From BRH-c25 sp012519325 (GTDB taxonomy: Bacteria; Bacillota; Clostridia; Lutisporales; Lutisporaceae): a stretch of DNA of 64,000 nt. Where the stretch lies: NCBI GenBank assembly GCA_050950645.1, contig JBMNHZ010000014.1, positions 62,001 through 126,000 of the forward strand. Reading direction: 5' to 3'. The translations under genes and the position numbers were made by a program. The notes beneath the pieces are model-generated. The model was not told the origin of the DNA and ran no database searches. It worked only from the letters and a program-made list of their open reading frames with translations. Of the stretch, positions 1 to 8,551 are shown piece by piece; positions within the stretch are counted from its first letter, which is position 1, and each line of letters starts with the position of its first letter.

Positions 1-3000
1 CATTTTGAGTGGTGCGGTCAGGAGTATTCCGAGATAGATGCAAGTGACTATTTTGAGGATAAGAAGCAGAGCTATGAAGGGGAAAGTTATGAGATAAAGA
101 CCCGATATGCTCTGGACCTGAGGAAATACAAGCAGTCAGGCATCGACAGCACCACATCTGTCGACATATACGGACCTTTCTCCAATGTGATCTCCCACAA
201 CATGCCTGCATGGAGCGAGGCATCCCAGTGGGCAACGGTAGAGCTTAAGAAGGCTGACGATGCAGGTTTGATACCGGGTTCTCTAAAAGGTGCGGACATG
301 ACAAAACCCATTACCAGGGAAGAATTTGCAGAACTTGCAGTAAAGCTATATGAAAATGCCATGGGGGTGCAGACAACACCTGCCTCACCCAATCCCTTTA
401 CTGATACGGCTAATTCTGAGATACTGAAGGCATTTAAGCTTGGAGTGACCACGGGTATTTCTGCCACAGAATTTGCTCCAAAAGAGCTTACCAATCGTGA
501 GCAGGTAGCAACAATGCTGAGCCGTGTCATAAGGGTAATGGCACCCGGTGCCGATTATGGAACGGCAGGAGCGCCAAGCTTTTCAGACCATAAGGAGATA
601 TCCTCTTGGGCCCTTGACCATGTTCTGTTTATGGCTCGCCTTGGGATAATCAAGGGAACAGACGGCAAATTCATGCCAAAGGCAACCACTACTTCTCAGA
701 AGGCATCGGGCTATGCGACAACTACGAGAGAAATGGCAATTGCAATGAGTGTACGTTCCTTTGAGCAGATGGACATCATTAAGGAGAGCAAGCCAACTCC
801 GGCGCCGCAACCGGCACTTGAGACAGGAGTCCCCCAGACATCTGCGCCTATTAATTTAGCAAATTTAGCTTTGGCTAAACCTGATAAGGCAAAGGTGCTT
901 TCTATAGCGGAGAAATATTACAATTTAGGGCTTTCAAATGCTACCGACCACGAAAAGCAATACATTCCGGCTATAATTAACTGGAATCCGGACTTTATGG
1001 GCAAGAACCAAAACTTCGCGAAAGCAATTCAGCATACGACTTCTTCTGCTTACTTAACTGCTTTTTTTGACTTAAAGGGTATATATCTGCCCCTTAATGC
1101 AGCTCTTTTCACCCTTGACACAGAAAATGCAACGATAGCAGGGAATCTAGCCTCTGCAATACTTACATATTCAGAGGATACCTATAAAAAGCCTTTGGGA
1201 GAAGCACTGAATGATTCTAATGAAGCAAGATCATACGCAGATGATGCCGCTATTGTTTATGAGTATGCTATAGGAACCAAACTGGCAAAGTCGATGCTTG
1301 GCATAAGCGATATGTCCCTTTTATTAAATTATGGTTATCTATGTATAGACATAGGCATGCTTGATTCAGCCAAGGTTGTGCTTGAAGCAGCATATAACAT
1401 AGCACCAAAGCACAGACCCGCTATAGAAGGTATGGCTGCCTACTGGCTTGCCAAAGGGGATAAGGCAAGGGCAAAGAAACTTCTGGAAGACGAGAATATG
1501 TCTGTCATGGTAAGGAACATGAAAAAAATGAAAGACAATGTAGATGAACAAAAGGTTCCCATGGTCAAACAAGGGGATTCAAATGAAGCTGCTCAAAACA
1601 AGCTGAGAACCATGGATAATCTTCAAACTGTGCTGGCTTCGGATTTTTACGAACAGTTGGACCCGGCAGGAGCACAGGCATCGCGGAATCTTGTAAACCA
1701 GCTGCAAAGCAGCATTCAATATACAGCACCCAATTATAACTATTTGTCTCAGTATTCTACTCTTAAGAATTTTCGTGCTCAGGGTGGAAGCTCCGCTTAC
1801 GAAGCTTTTTATGAAGAGCTAGATGCATTGGAGGAGAAGGTCAATTCCAAAAGAATGGATGAGGTGGATATAGACGCATTAGAGCAGCTTGTTGAACAGC
1901 TGGAGAGCAATCCCGATATGGATCCGGCACAGATTGCTGCTATGTTTGCTCAATCGGACTTTACATCCAAGACTGCCCCTGAGTTGCTCATATTATCTAT
2001 GGAACCGGATAATTATGTAAATCCAACTGATATCATAGCCCAGCAGTTTAACGTACTGCAGTTAAAGCATAAATGGGGGAGTTATACTACCTATCTTGCA
2101 ATTCAGCTTGGTGAATTGAACGAAGCTATTAGATATGCCGGCGAGGATATAGCAAGAAAGATGGTGCCCTTAGAGGAAAAGATGCGTGCAGAATTGATAG
2201 AACTGAGTGAGGAGCACGGAAAGTCTCATGGAAAATCATACAGTGAATGTAATGCGTGTATCATCAAAAGGCATAAGATCCATTCAACCTATGATCCCCA
2301 ACTGAATAACTTAGCAGAAACTGCATGGACGGATATAACAAATTTTGTAAGCGCCCGGTATACACAGCGCATAAAGCCAAACTTAGAAGCCATGTATGTG
2401 GAGTGTATGAAAAATGTGCTGCTAATATCAGACCCGGCAGTGAGGGCAAAGGTGGAAGAAAATCTGAAAACTGATATTGAGGAATTCATCCTGGTTGCAT
2501 TTCAACAAGTGGAAGATGCATATTCCATAAATATTAGGGCATATCCCTATGAATGTGATTGCAATGAAGCCGAGGTGGCAGCTGCAAGTAGACGTCAGCA
2601 AAAGGAAATAGATGCAGCGGAGAACCAGAGAATTGCCATGCACATGAAGGCCAAACAGGCTTTCGAAGCAGGAGAAATACCCGAAAACAGCCAACTATAT
2701 CAGAATCTTGACAAGTACTCAGCAAATTATAACCTGATGTTCACAAAGATCAAGATGCATCCTTTGAAAACAGAAGTATCCATTGATGTAAAAATCCCCG
2801 ACACCGATATCGGGGTAAGCGGTAAAATGGTTGAAAACCACATCCGAGATACTACTGACTACAATGGTGAAATAACCGTAGGTGTAGCCGACGGAAAAAC
2901 TGCGGGGGGCGCAATTAGCGCTGAGGCATCCGTTTCTCTAAAAGGTGAAATGACCGTAGACGGCAAAGGCAATGTGACAAGTGCCGATGTTGCCGGCTCT

Positions 3001-3210
3001 GCCCAAGGGAAAGTAAATTTGGTTGGATTGGAGGGCAGCGCTACCATAGAGGCGTCGACACAGCGAGGCTGCAAATTAAGCGGAGAGGTTGCTAAAATTC
3101 AAAGCGATTTCGTTAAAATTAAAACACCTGAGGAATTGGATGCCTTCAGACCTGATAAGCCTGAACAGGTCAAGAAGGTGCTCTGGCAAGGAGAGTATCA
3201 GATCAAATGA
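1..3210 (+). CDS. S-layer-homology surface protein, 5' end outside the window
   Basis: The frame is open from base 1, so the true start lies upstream; 1069 codons are visible before the TGA. Three SLH-type segments are readable in the first 245 or so visible residues (for example WATVELKKADDAGLIPG, then NPFTDTANSEILKAFKLG, then PSFSDHKEISSWALDHV). SLH domains usually anchor proteins to secondary cell-wall polymers, so this is an exported surface protein. After a Pro-rich linker (PTPAPQPA) comes a long helical region with a TPR-like pair near visible residues 440-490 and several Glu/Lys-rich helices. The last 150 residues are Gly/Ala/Thr-rich and beta-like. The lipoprotein gene follows after 32 nt, so the two may share a transcript. 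SLH assignment is firm; the function of the large helical part is unknown. Confidence 0.85.
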   Translation, partial: HFEWCGQEYSEIDASDYFEDKKQSYEGESYEIKTRYALDLRKYKQSGIDSTTSVDIYGPFSNVISHNMPAWSEASQWATVELKKADDAGLIPGSLKGADMTKPITREEFAELAVKLYENAMGVQTTPASPNPFTDTANSEILKAFKLGVTTGISATEFAPKELTNREQVATMLSRVIRVMAPGADYGTAGAPSFSDHKEISSWALDHVLFMARLGIIKGTDGKFMPKATTTSQKASGYATTTREMAIAMSVRSFEQMDIIKESKPTPAPQPALETGVPQTSAPINLANLALAKPDKAKVLSIAEKYYNLGLSNATDHEKQYIPAIINWNPDFMGKNQNFAKAIQHTTSSAYLTAFFDLKGIYLPLNAALFTLDTENATIAGNLASAILTYSEDTYKKPLGEALNDSNEARSYADDAAIVYEYAIGTKLAKSMLGISDMSLLLNYGYLCIDIGMLDSAKVVLEAAYNIAPKHRPAIEGMAAYWLAKGDKARAKKLLEDENMSVMVRNMKKMKDNVDEQKVPMVKQGDSNEAAQNKLRTMDNLQTVLASDFYEQLDPAGAQASRNLVNQLQSSIQYTAPNYNYLSQYSTLKNFRAQGGSSAYEAFYEELDALEEKVNSKRMDEVDIDALEQLVEQLESNPDMDPAQIAAMFAQSDFTSKTAPELLILSMEPDNYVNPTDIIAQQFNVLQLKHKWGSYTTYLAIQLGELNEAIRYAGEDIARKMVPLEEKMRAELIELSEEHGKSHGKSYSECNACIIKRHKIHSTYDPQLNNLAETAWTDITNFVSARYTQRIKPNLEAMYVECMKNVLLISDPAVRAKVEENLKTDIEEFILVAFQQVEDAYSINIRAYPYECDCNEAEVAAASRRQQKEIDAAENQRIAMHMKAKQAFEAGEIPENSQLYQNLDKYSANYNLMFTKIKMHPLKTEVSIDVKIPDTDIGVSGKMVENHIRDTTDYNGEITVGVADGKTAGGAISAEASVSLKGEMTVDGKGNVTSADVAGSAQGKVNLVGLEGSATIEASTQRGCKLSGEVAKIQSDFVKIKTPEELDAFRPDKPEQVKKVLWQGEYQIK

Positions 3211-3242
3211 TTGAAAATATATGGTGAAAGGAGGACTAATTT

Positions 3243-3974
3243 ATGAAAAAACTTATATTAATTTTATTTAGCTGTATATTGATTGCGGCACTGCTGTCCG
3301 GCTGCGGCGGAAAGCCTGCAGCAGAAGCCCAAGCGGCGGAAGACACCCAAAAGGCAGTGGACAATGCCATGGAAACTATGGAAATCCTGACAAACAAAGA
3401 ATGGCCCGCAGATAAGCTTCCTACTGAGCTTCCGGAATATACGGAAGGGGAGATTGTAAACTCAGGGGGGGAAGCTGACGAATTCTATATCAAGATTGAC
3501 AAGACCAATGAGGATGCTTTGACCGCATATTTGGGAAAACTCAAGGAACAGGGCTGGAATGTGTCTGAAGGCAGAGAGTCTACAGCCAACAAAGGAGTTT
3601 ACGAGCTAAGCTTTACTTGGCAGGGGGATGATCATCTTCAAGTGATTGTTTATACTTCGGAGGTTGGAGCATGGCCTTCTGACAAGATACCGCCGGATAT
3701 TTTCCCTCCGGAAAACTGCACTTTTATTGGTGATGTAGAAGTTATTGAAAGTATTCCAGGTCAGGGATGGTATTCCACTTATACTTGTGAAGGTGTAGAT
3801 GAAGAAGGGGCAAAGGCTTACTTTGACAAGCTCAGAGAAAATGGTTGGAGCGGTGACAGCCAGCTGGTCAAGGATATTGAGTGGAAGGGCAAGAAGTATA
3901 GTGCGGATATAGAAATATATGAGATAGAAGGTAATACAAGCTCCTTTACGGTTAATTTCATGATAGTTGAATAG
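3243..3974 (+). CDS. Lipoprotein with two tandem copies of one domain
   Basis: A 243-residue protein with a type II signal peptide: basic MKK, a hydrophobic stretch, then lipobox LLSGC with Cys near residue 21. It starts with ATG preceded by AAAGGAGG at good spacing. The mature part contains an internal duplication. WPADKLPTELPEY followed by EDALTAYLGKLKEQGW is echoed by WPSDKIPPDIFPPE followed by EGAKAYFDKLRENGW, roughly residues 55-135 and 140-225. No enzymatic motif is visible. It lies 32 nt behind the SLH gene and ends just before a bidirectional terminator. Function unknown; an extracytoplasmic binding or structural role is only a guess. Confidence 0.85.
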   Translation: MKKLILILFSCILIAALLSGCGGKPAAEAQAAEDTQKAVDNAMETMEILTNKEWPADKLPTELPEYTEGEIVNSGGEADEFYIKIDKTNEDALTAYLGKLKEQGWNVSEGRESTANKGVYELSFTWQGDDHLQVIVYTSEVGAWPSDKIPPDIFPPENCTFIGDVEVIESIPGQGWYSTYTCEGVDEEGAKAYFDKLRENGWSGDSQLVKDIEWKGKKYSADIEIYEIEGNTSSFTVNFMIVE

Positions 3975-3989
3975 GGGAAAATAGGTAAA

Positions 3990-4024
3990 AAAGCCACCGT
4001 TTCTAATGATGAAACGGTGGCTTT
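3990..4024. terminator. Bidirectional intrinsic terminator
   Basis: Perfect 14-bp stem (3990-4003 with 4011-4024, core GCCACCGTTTC) around a 7-nt loop. It sits between the converging lipoprotein gene and the minus-strand coiled-coil gene. A-run on the left and T-run on the right make it work in both directions, more strongly for the minus strand. Confidence 0.85.
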
Positions 4025-4042
4025 CAGTACAGCATATAACTT

Positions 4043-4327
4043 TTAAGCCTGTACTTCCTGTATCTTGACCTTTGTTTCTTCAATTTCGGCATACTTAGCC
4101 TTTATTTCTTCTCCGACCCTTGCAACTTCTTCGGCAGGGAATTCAGTGTCTGCGGCAAAAGCGTTGTAAACCAGCTCACCCATATTGAACTTCAGCTTCT
4201 TGATATCTCCTTCAAGCTGCGAAATATGGAGCTTCAGCTTGCTTATCTCCACCATATCCTGTGATTTATCACCTACGACCTTTGCTGTATTAACGACTTT
4301 CTCCGAAAGATTTTTTAAAAAACTCAT
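4043..4327 (-). CDS. Small coiled-coil protein of unknown function
   Basis: A 94-residue Lys/Glu-rich protein starting MSFLKNLSEK, with AAAGGAGG eight bases before the ATG on the minus strand. Heptad-like spacing of Leu/Ile/Val from about residue 25 to the end predicts a helical coiled coil with a short break near FPAEEV. It has no signal peptide and no cysteines. Similar small proteins in Clostridia often precede a zinc-ribbon domain, but none is present here. It is monocistronic and uses the bidirectional hairpin at 3990-4024 as terminator. Function unknown. Confidence 0.8.
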   Translation of the reverse strand: MSFLKNLSEKVVNTAKVVGDKSQDMVEISKLKLHISQLEGDIKKLKFNMGELVYNAFAADTEFPAEEVARVGEEIKAKYAEIEETKVKIQEVQA

Positions 4328-4433
4328 ATCTCATCCTCCTTTTATTTGGGAGTTTATTTTTTTATTAATTCGCTAAATATTAGGAATTTCCTGCTATTTA
4401 ACAATAATTATTCATATATTTACTATAATATGC

Positions 4434-5297
4434 TTAAAAACTTTTTATGTTACTTTCCGATTTAATTTGTTTTTCCAGCCAGCTTTCTATTATCTCAGTT
4501 AGCAAGATTCTCTTATCCTGAAAGGAATGATCGGAATTAAGCATTATATATTCAAAGTTTTCAGTATTATACTTGAGCATTTTATTTAGCAGGGGGTAGT
4601 AATGAAGTTCCGGAATGGAAAGGTTGTCCTTTTTGGCGGCTATTAATAAGAGCTTTTGCTCTGCCAGCTTTTCAGCATTATTTACGAAGCTCCATTTATC
4701 ACTGTTTGCAATTGCTTCATTTATTAATTCTTCAACGGTAGTACCTTTAAGAGGGATAATACACTCCTTGAACATTTCCTGCAGAAACCTCAGAGCTTTA
4801 TCATCTTTTTCAGAATTTTTTCCCATAGCTCCAAAGTCAAATGGGGCTATTGCAACATATGCCTTGATATCCATATTATCAGCGGCAGTCAGCAATGTGG
4901 CAAAGCCTCCCATACTGTGCCCCAAAAGCACTATATTGTCTCTGTCAATCCGGTATCTTCGGGCAGTTTCCTCTGATTTTACGAACTCTATCGCTGCTTT
5001 TACATCATCCAGCACGTTTTGAAAGGAGAAGCATCCTTCGCTGCCCCAGGAACCCCTGTAATGAAACACCAGGGTATTCCAGCCTGCCCGTCTGAAAGCA
5101 TGGGCCATATCGAGATTCTTCTCTGTACCCGGGAATCCGTGAAGCAGAACCATGGCAGGGTGAGGACCCCTGCCTGCTACTGTGTACAAAACGCCATAAA
5201 GATTCTTGCTGTTGCTGTTAATAACAACAGCCATACTGTCAGGAGGAAATTCCGACTCTTCAATAACAGGATCCTCATATAGTTTTTTAAACTGCAT
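4434..5297 (-). CDS. Alpha/beta-hydrolase (esterase/peptidase-like)
   Basis: 287 residues. The start chosen is ATG at 5297 (MQFKKLYED), which has AAAGGAGG seven bases upstream; a more upstream ATG at 5327 lacks such a site. Visible family motifs are the oxyanion segment LLHGFPGT, the nucleophile elbow GHSMGG (Ser nucleophile) and a C-terminal NSDHSF that can supply the catalytic His. The Asp is probably in AAKKDN. There is no signal peptide, so it is cytoplasmic. Substrate cannot be read from sequence. It is transcribed away from the adjacent insertion sequence, whose left end is 95 bp upstream of this start. Confidence 0.85.
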   Translation of the reverse strand: MQFKKLYEDPVIEESEFPPDSMAVVINSNSKNLYGVLYTVAGRGPHPAMVLLHGFPGTEKNLDMAHAFRRAGWNTLVFHYRGSWGSEGCFSFQNVLDDVKAAIEFVKSEETARRYRIDRDNIVLLGHSMGGFATLLTAADNMDIKAYVAIAPFDFGAMGKNSEKDDKALRFLQEMFKECIIPLKGTTVEELINEAIANSDKWSFVNNAEKLAEQKLLLIAAKKDNLSIPELHYYPLLNKMLKYNTENFEYIMLNSDHSFQDKRILLTEIIESWLEKQIKSESNIKSF

Positions 5298-5382
5298 AAA
5301 GCATCCTCCTTTTCTCATTAAAGTCATAATGTTCCATATACTTAAATTATAGCATAGAGCGGAATATTTTCTAAAGCATTGA

Positions 5383-5392
5383 ATAATGCGCA
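5383..5392. repeat. Left copy of IS target-site duplication
   Basis: The 10-mer ATAATGCGCA occurs here and again at 6936-6945, immediately outside the two imperfect inverted repeats. One of the ten bases may be a chance match to a 9-bp duplication. Confidence 0.8.
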
Positions 5393-6935
5393 GATCGTGT
5401 CAATTTACTATAGGAAAATAAGAATTAGACTTCACCTTCATTAATATATCAACAACATATCTCAGCAGAGCTCTTTCAATGCCTTATAAAGTCCCGTTAT
5501 CCTTCCTATTTTGAAGACTTCAATGTTTCCAATTATCTCGGCTGTCTTTTTCTGTTTGAGCTTCTTTTTTGTCTCTTTTAAGAGCCTTGTAGTAATATCA
5601 TAGAGTTTCTTTTCTTTCTTCTGTTCCTTCATAAAATCATATACATTTCCGCCGTTTGCTTTAAATGCCCTTAACCTTGCCATTTTCTCCGCACCTTCCA
5701 TACTCCAGCCCTTTGGCCTGCTACTCATGCGATCGGCAAGTATATGGCTGTTATGTCCTTCCGCACTGCATCCTACTATACTTTCCCTTTCTTTTCCATA
5801 GGTTTCTATTCCATCCCAATTGTTCTTAAAGTAAAGAAAACTCTCCCGGATCTCTTTACGTTTTCTTTCGCTCTCTGTTTCATCATAAAGCTCTTTCATT
5901 ACTTTCTTTAATGCTTTAAGGTCACTTAAATTCAATGCTTCCCATATCCTGCTCCTATATTCCCTATTATTAGCCGTTGCCTTAATTACATATTTGTTAA
6001 TATGATATCGATCCAATACAAATTTGGCTTTCGGAAAATATTCCAGCCCCTTCTTAATCCAAGCTGCTCCGTCTCCTGATATGTACACGGTCTTTATTAT
6101 GTCAGTATTGTATGTATCCTCTACATGCTCATATACTTCTTGCCATAATGCGTCAGGGTTCTTTCTTAGGCTTGCAAAGTAGAAGGGATTTATTAGTTCA
6201 TTTCTGCCTCCGGATTTTTTAATGCCTTCGTGTATATATATTAGCCTGGGCATGGCTTTTTTTCCACTTTGCAATGATATATGGTCCTCATCTGCATCTA
6301 TATATAAAGTTTCTATTCCCTTATGCTCAGCCCCTAATGATTCAACCTTTAATTCCTTAAGCTTATGTACACCATTCATAACTGTTTGCCTGCTGATTTT
6401 TACATCACATGCTAACTCTCCTGCCTTCTGGTATGAGATATTCGCTGCATGCTCTGTCATGTCTGCTCTCACTCCTTGATCTATTCTTTCATGCACATCT
6501 ATACCTAAAAGTTCATCAAGTAAGTGCCTATATCCTTTGCCCTTGCGCGAACGATAGTAGCTCCGTTTATACTCTATTTCTCCTAAATGAGTAATAATTT
6601 TCTTAGATTCAGCTTTTCTCTCGACATACCAGTCTTTTTTCCTTTTGGGATCCTGGTAGATAGACTCATCTAAAGACTCAAATATTTGTTTGCATATTTC
6701 ACGTCCTAAAGCATCTGTCTGTTCCTTTACTTTTGCTACTACATCTGCAAAACCATCGCCCTTTATCACCAATGCTAATATGGATTCTTGTAAATTTCTA
6801 ATGCCTTCTTCCGTTAAAAGTTGTATAATCATATCCAAAGAGACCTCCTTCTTTTAGGTGTTTGACTTTGCATCTTCATTCTATCAGAAGGTTGGCCTCT
6901 TTTCATTTTTTTCCCTACAGTAATTTTACACTATG
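5393..6935 (-). mobile_element. Complete ISLre2-family insertion sequence
   Basis: A 1543-bp element bounded by matching direct repeats (5383-5392, 6936-6945). The terminal inverted repeats are imperfect: left GTGTCAATTTACTATAGG from 5397, and the complement of the right end reads GTGTAAAATTACTGTAGG from 6931, about 18 of 23 positions matching. It carries one intact transposase gene on the minus strand. Size, single gene and direct-repeat length fit what I know of ISLre2. It sits in the divergent intergenic space between the hydrolase and the SHMT-like gene and breaks no reading frame. Confidence 0.88.
5462..6838 (-). CDS. ISLre2-family transposase
   Basis: 458 residues, full length for the family (UPF0236-like, DDE-type). 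Readable landmarks are a conserved block from RSYYRSRKGKGYRHLLDELL to the helix-turn-helix-like region ISYQKAGELACDVKISRQTV, the segment ETLYIDADEDH, VYISGDGAAWIKKGLEYFP and FVLDRYHINKY. These hold the acidic catalytic residues of the family. The start is TTG at 6838, five bases after AGGAGG; ATG at 6832 is the alternative. No frameshift or internal stop is seen, so the element is probably still active or was until recently. Confidence 0.9.
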   Translation of the reverse strand: MDMIIQLLTEEGIRNLQESILALVIKGDGFADVVAKVKEQTDALGREICKQIFESLDESIYQDPKRKKDWYVERKAESKKIITHLGEIEYKRSYYRSRKGKGYRHLLDELLGIDVHERIDQGVRADMTEHAANISYQKAGELACDVKISRQTVMNGVHKLKELKVESLGAEHKGIETLYIDADEDHISLQSGKKAMPRLIYIHEGIKKSGGRNELINPFYFASLRKNPDALWQEVYEHVEDTYNTDIIKTVYISGDGAAWIKKGLEYFPKAKFVLDRYHINKYVIKATANNREYRSRIWEALNLSDLKALKKVMKELYDETESERKRKEIRESFLYFKNNWDGIETYGKERESIVGCSAEGHNSHILADRMSSRPKGWSMEGAEKMARLRAFKANGGNVYDFMKEQKKEKKLYDITTRLLKETKKKLKQKKTAEIIGNIEVFKIGRITGLYKALKELC

Positions 6936-6945
6936 ATAATGCGCA
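6936..6945. repeat. Right copy of IS target-site duplication
   Basis: ATAATGCGCA, identical to 5383-5392. Removing the IS and one copy restores a continuous intergenic region upstream of the SHMT-like gene. Confidence 0.8.
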
Positions 6946-7043
6946 CAGGGTAGAAAACTGTACTTTTCAAATATGTCAATTTGTTGTATATTGAATAAAA
7001 CGTGGAAAACACGTATTGGAATAAAGGGGAAAGAGGGATAGAA

Positions 7044-8300
7044 ATGTTAAAGCATACCCGAATTACAGATCCGGAGATATATGAAATAGTTGTCAGTGAA
7101 TTAAAACGCCAGGAGCATAATATTGAAATGATTGCCTCTGAAAGCACGGCACCTCTGGAGGTTATGGAGCTATCAGGGTGCATATTTACGAATAAAACCC
7201 TGGAGGGCTATCCTGGAGCACGTTTCCAGGCAGGCTCCCATGAAGCTGACAGGCTTGAAATTTTAGGAATTGAACGGGCGAAAAAATTATTTGGGGCAGA
7301 GCATGTGAATTTTCAGGTTTATTCGGGCTCCACAGCAAATTATGGAGTATATGCAGCAATTCTGAAGCCAGGAGATAAAGTATTAAGTATGAGGCTTGAT
7401 CAGGGTGGTCATTTGACTCATGGAAGTCCTGCAAATTTCCTTTCCAAGGTTTATGAATATGACTTTTACGGTGTAAATCCTGAAACAGAAATGATAGATT
7501 ATGATCAACTGGAAAAAAAGGCGGAAGAATTTAAACCCAGGCTGATTATTGCAGGGGGCAGTTCATATCCGAGGCTGATTGACTATGAAAGAATAGGCAA
7601 AATCGCAAAAAACGTTGGCGCATATTTTATGGTTGACATGGCACATGTAAGCGGATTGGTGGCTGCAGGGGTTATACCCAGTCCGGTGCCTCATGCTGAT
7701 TTTGTAACATCATCCACGACAAAGACTTTTTGCGGGCCCAGAAGCGGATTTATTCTCTGCAAGAAAGAATATGCAAGGCTTATTGATAAAGGGGTTTTCC
7801 CGGGGTCATTAGGTTCTATGCATTTAACAACGATGGCGGCAAAGGCATGGTCGATGAAATATGCGGCATCGGAAGAATTCCGGAACATTATGGAGCAAAT
7901 ACTTGTGAATGCAAAAACATTGGCCGGGGAGCTGAACCGTTTCGGGTTTCGCATCGTCAGCGGCACAACGGACAACCATATTGTAATGGTAGATCTCAGA
8001 TCAAAAGGAATAAGCGGCAAACTGTTCCAAGCTGCTCTTGACGAGGTGGGAATCACAGTGAATAAAAACCAGATACCCTTTGATCCTGCGTCACCTTTAG
8101 TTACCAGTGGCGTAAGAATAGGAGTTACATCTATATCACAGAGGGGATTAAAGGAAGCTGAGGTAAAAGAGATTGCAGAAATAATGAATCAAGTGGCGGC
8201 AGCACCGGAAGATAAATCAAACCTGAAAGCGTGCAGGGAGAAGGCGGAAGCATTGATTGCACGTTTCCCGCTGTATCCGGCAGGCAGCTTTGAGGATTAG
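7044..8300 (+). CDS. Divergent serine hydroxymethyltransferase-like PLP enzyme
   Basis: 418 residues, normal length for SHMT. The start ATG at 7044 has a GGGGAAAGAGGG ribosome site; an in-frame start at 7002 adds an unlikely leader. The fold-type I framework is clear: IASESTAPLEVM, DQGGHLTHGSPANF, VDMAHVSGLVAAG and the PLP-lysine block STTKTFCGPRSG (K230). However, the canonical Y-A-E-G-Y-P-G-K-R-Y-Y reads T-L-E-G-Y-P-G-A-R-F-Q here. E54 is kept, but both tyrosines that SHMT uses near the cofactor are lost (T52, Q62). So it may catalyse a related aldol or other amino-acid reaction instead of the folate-dependent one. Tryptophanase follows 251 bp downstream, behind a terminator. Confidence 0.85.
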   Translation: MLKHTRITDPEIYEIVVSELKRQEHNIEMIASESTAPLEVMELSGCIFTNKTLEGYPGARFQAGSHEADRLEILGIERAKKLFGAEHVNFQVYSGSTANYGVYAAILKPGDKVLSMRLDQGGHLTHGSPANFLSKVYEYDFYGVNPETEMIDYDQLEKKAEEFKPRLIIAGGSSYPRLIDYERIGKIAKNVGAYFMVDMAHVSGLVAAGVIPSPVPHADFVTSSTTKTFCGPRSGFILCKKEYARLIDKGVFPGSLGSMHLTTMAAKAWSMKYAASEEFRNIMEQILVNAKTLAGELNRFGFRIVSGTTDNHIVMVDLRSKGISGKLFQAALDEVGITVNKNQIPFDPASPLVTSGVRIGVTSISQRGLKEAEVKEIAEIMNQVAAAPEDKSNLKACREKAEALIARFPLYPAGSFED

Positions 8301-8355
8301 AATATGCTAAGGCGGCGGCATATATTTCCTCCGCCACTTATAGCATTATTATTTT

Positions 8356-8396
8356 AAAAAACTTTTCTGCGGTTATGCGGCAGGAAGTTTTTTTGT
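8356..8396 (+). terminator. Intrinsic terminator after the SHMT-like gene
   Basis: An imperfect stem (AAAACTTTTCTGC with GCAGGAAGTTTT) is followed by a run of seven T. It separates the SHMT-like gene from tryptophanase. Confidence 0.7.
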
Positions 8397-8424
8397 TTGA
8401 ATATCATACTTATAAAGGTATAAT
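8397..8424 (+). promoter_or_regulatory. Likely tryptophanase promoter
   Basis: TTGAAT (8397-8402), a 16-bp spacer, then TATAAT (8419-8424). This predicts a leader of about 120 nt before the tnaA start. The leader contains a second strong ribosome site (AAAGGAG, 8459-8465) serving no long gene, and a 10-bp hairpin (8497-8506 with 8518-8527). Confidence 0.55.
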
Positions 8425-8551
8425 TATAGTAAGATGTGTAATTGAAAAAAGTTCAAATAAAGGAGTGATTTTTATTGTATAATGAAATTATGGGATAAAT
8501 AGTATTTGCAGAAAGATAATACTATTTAAATAAATACAAGGGGGAATTATT

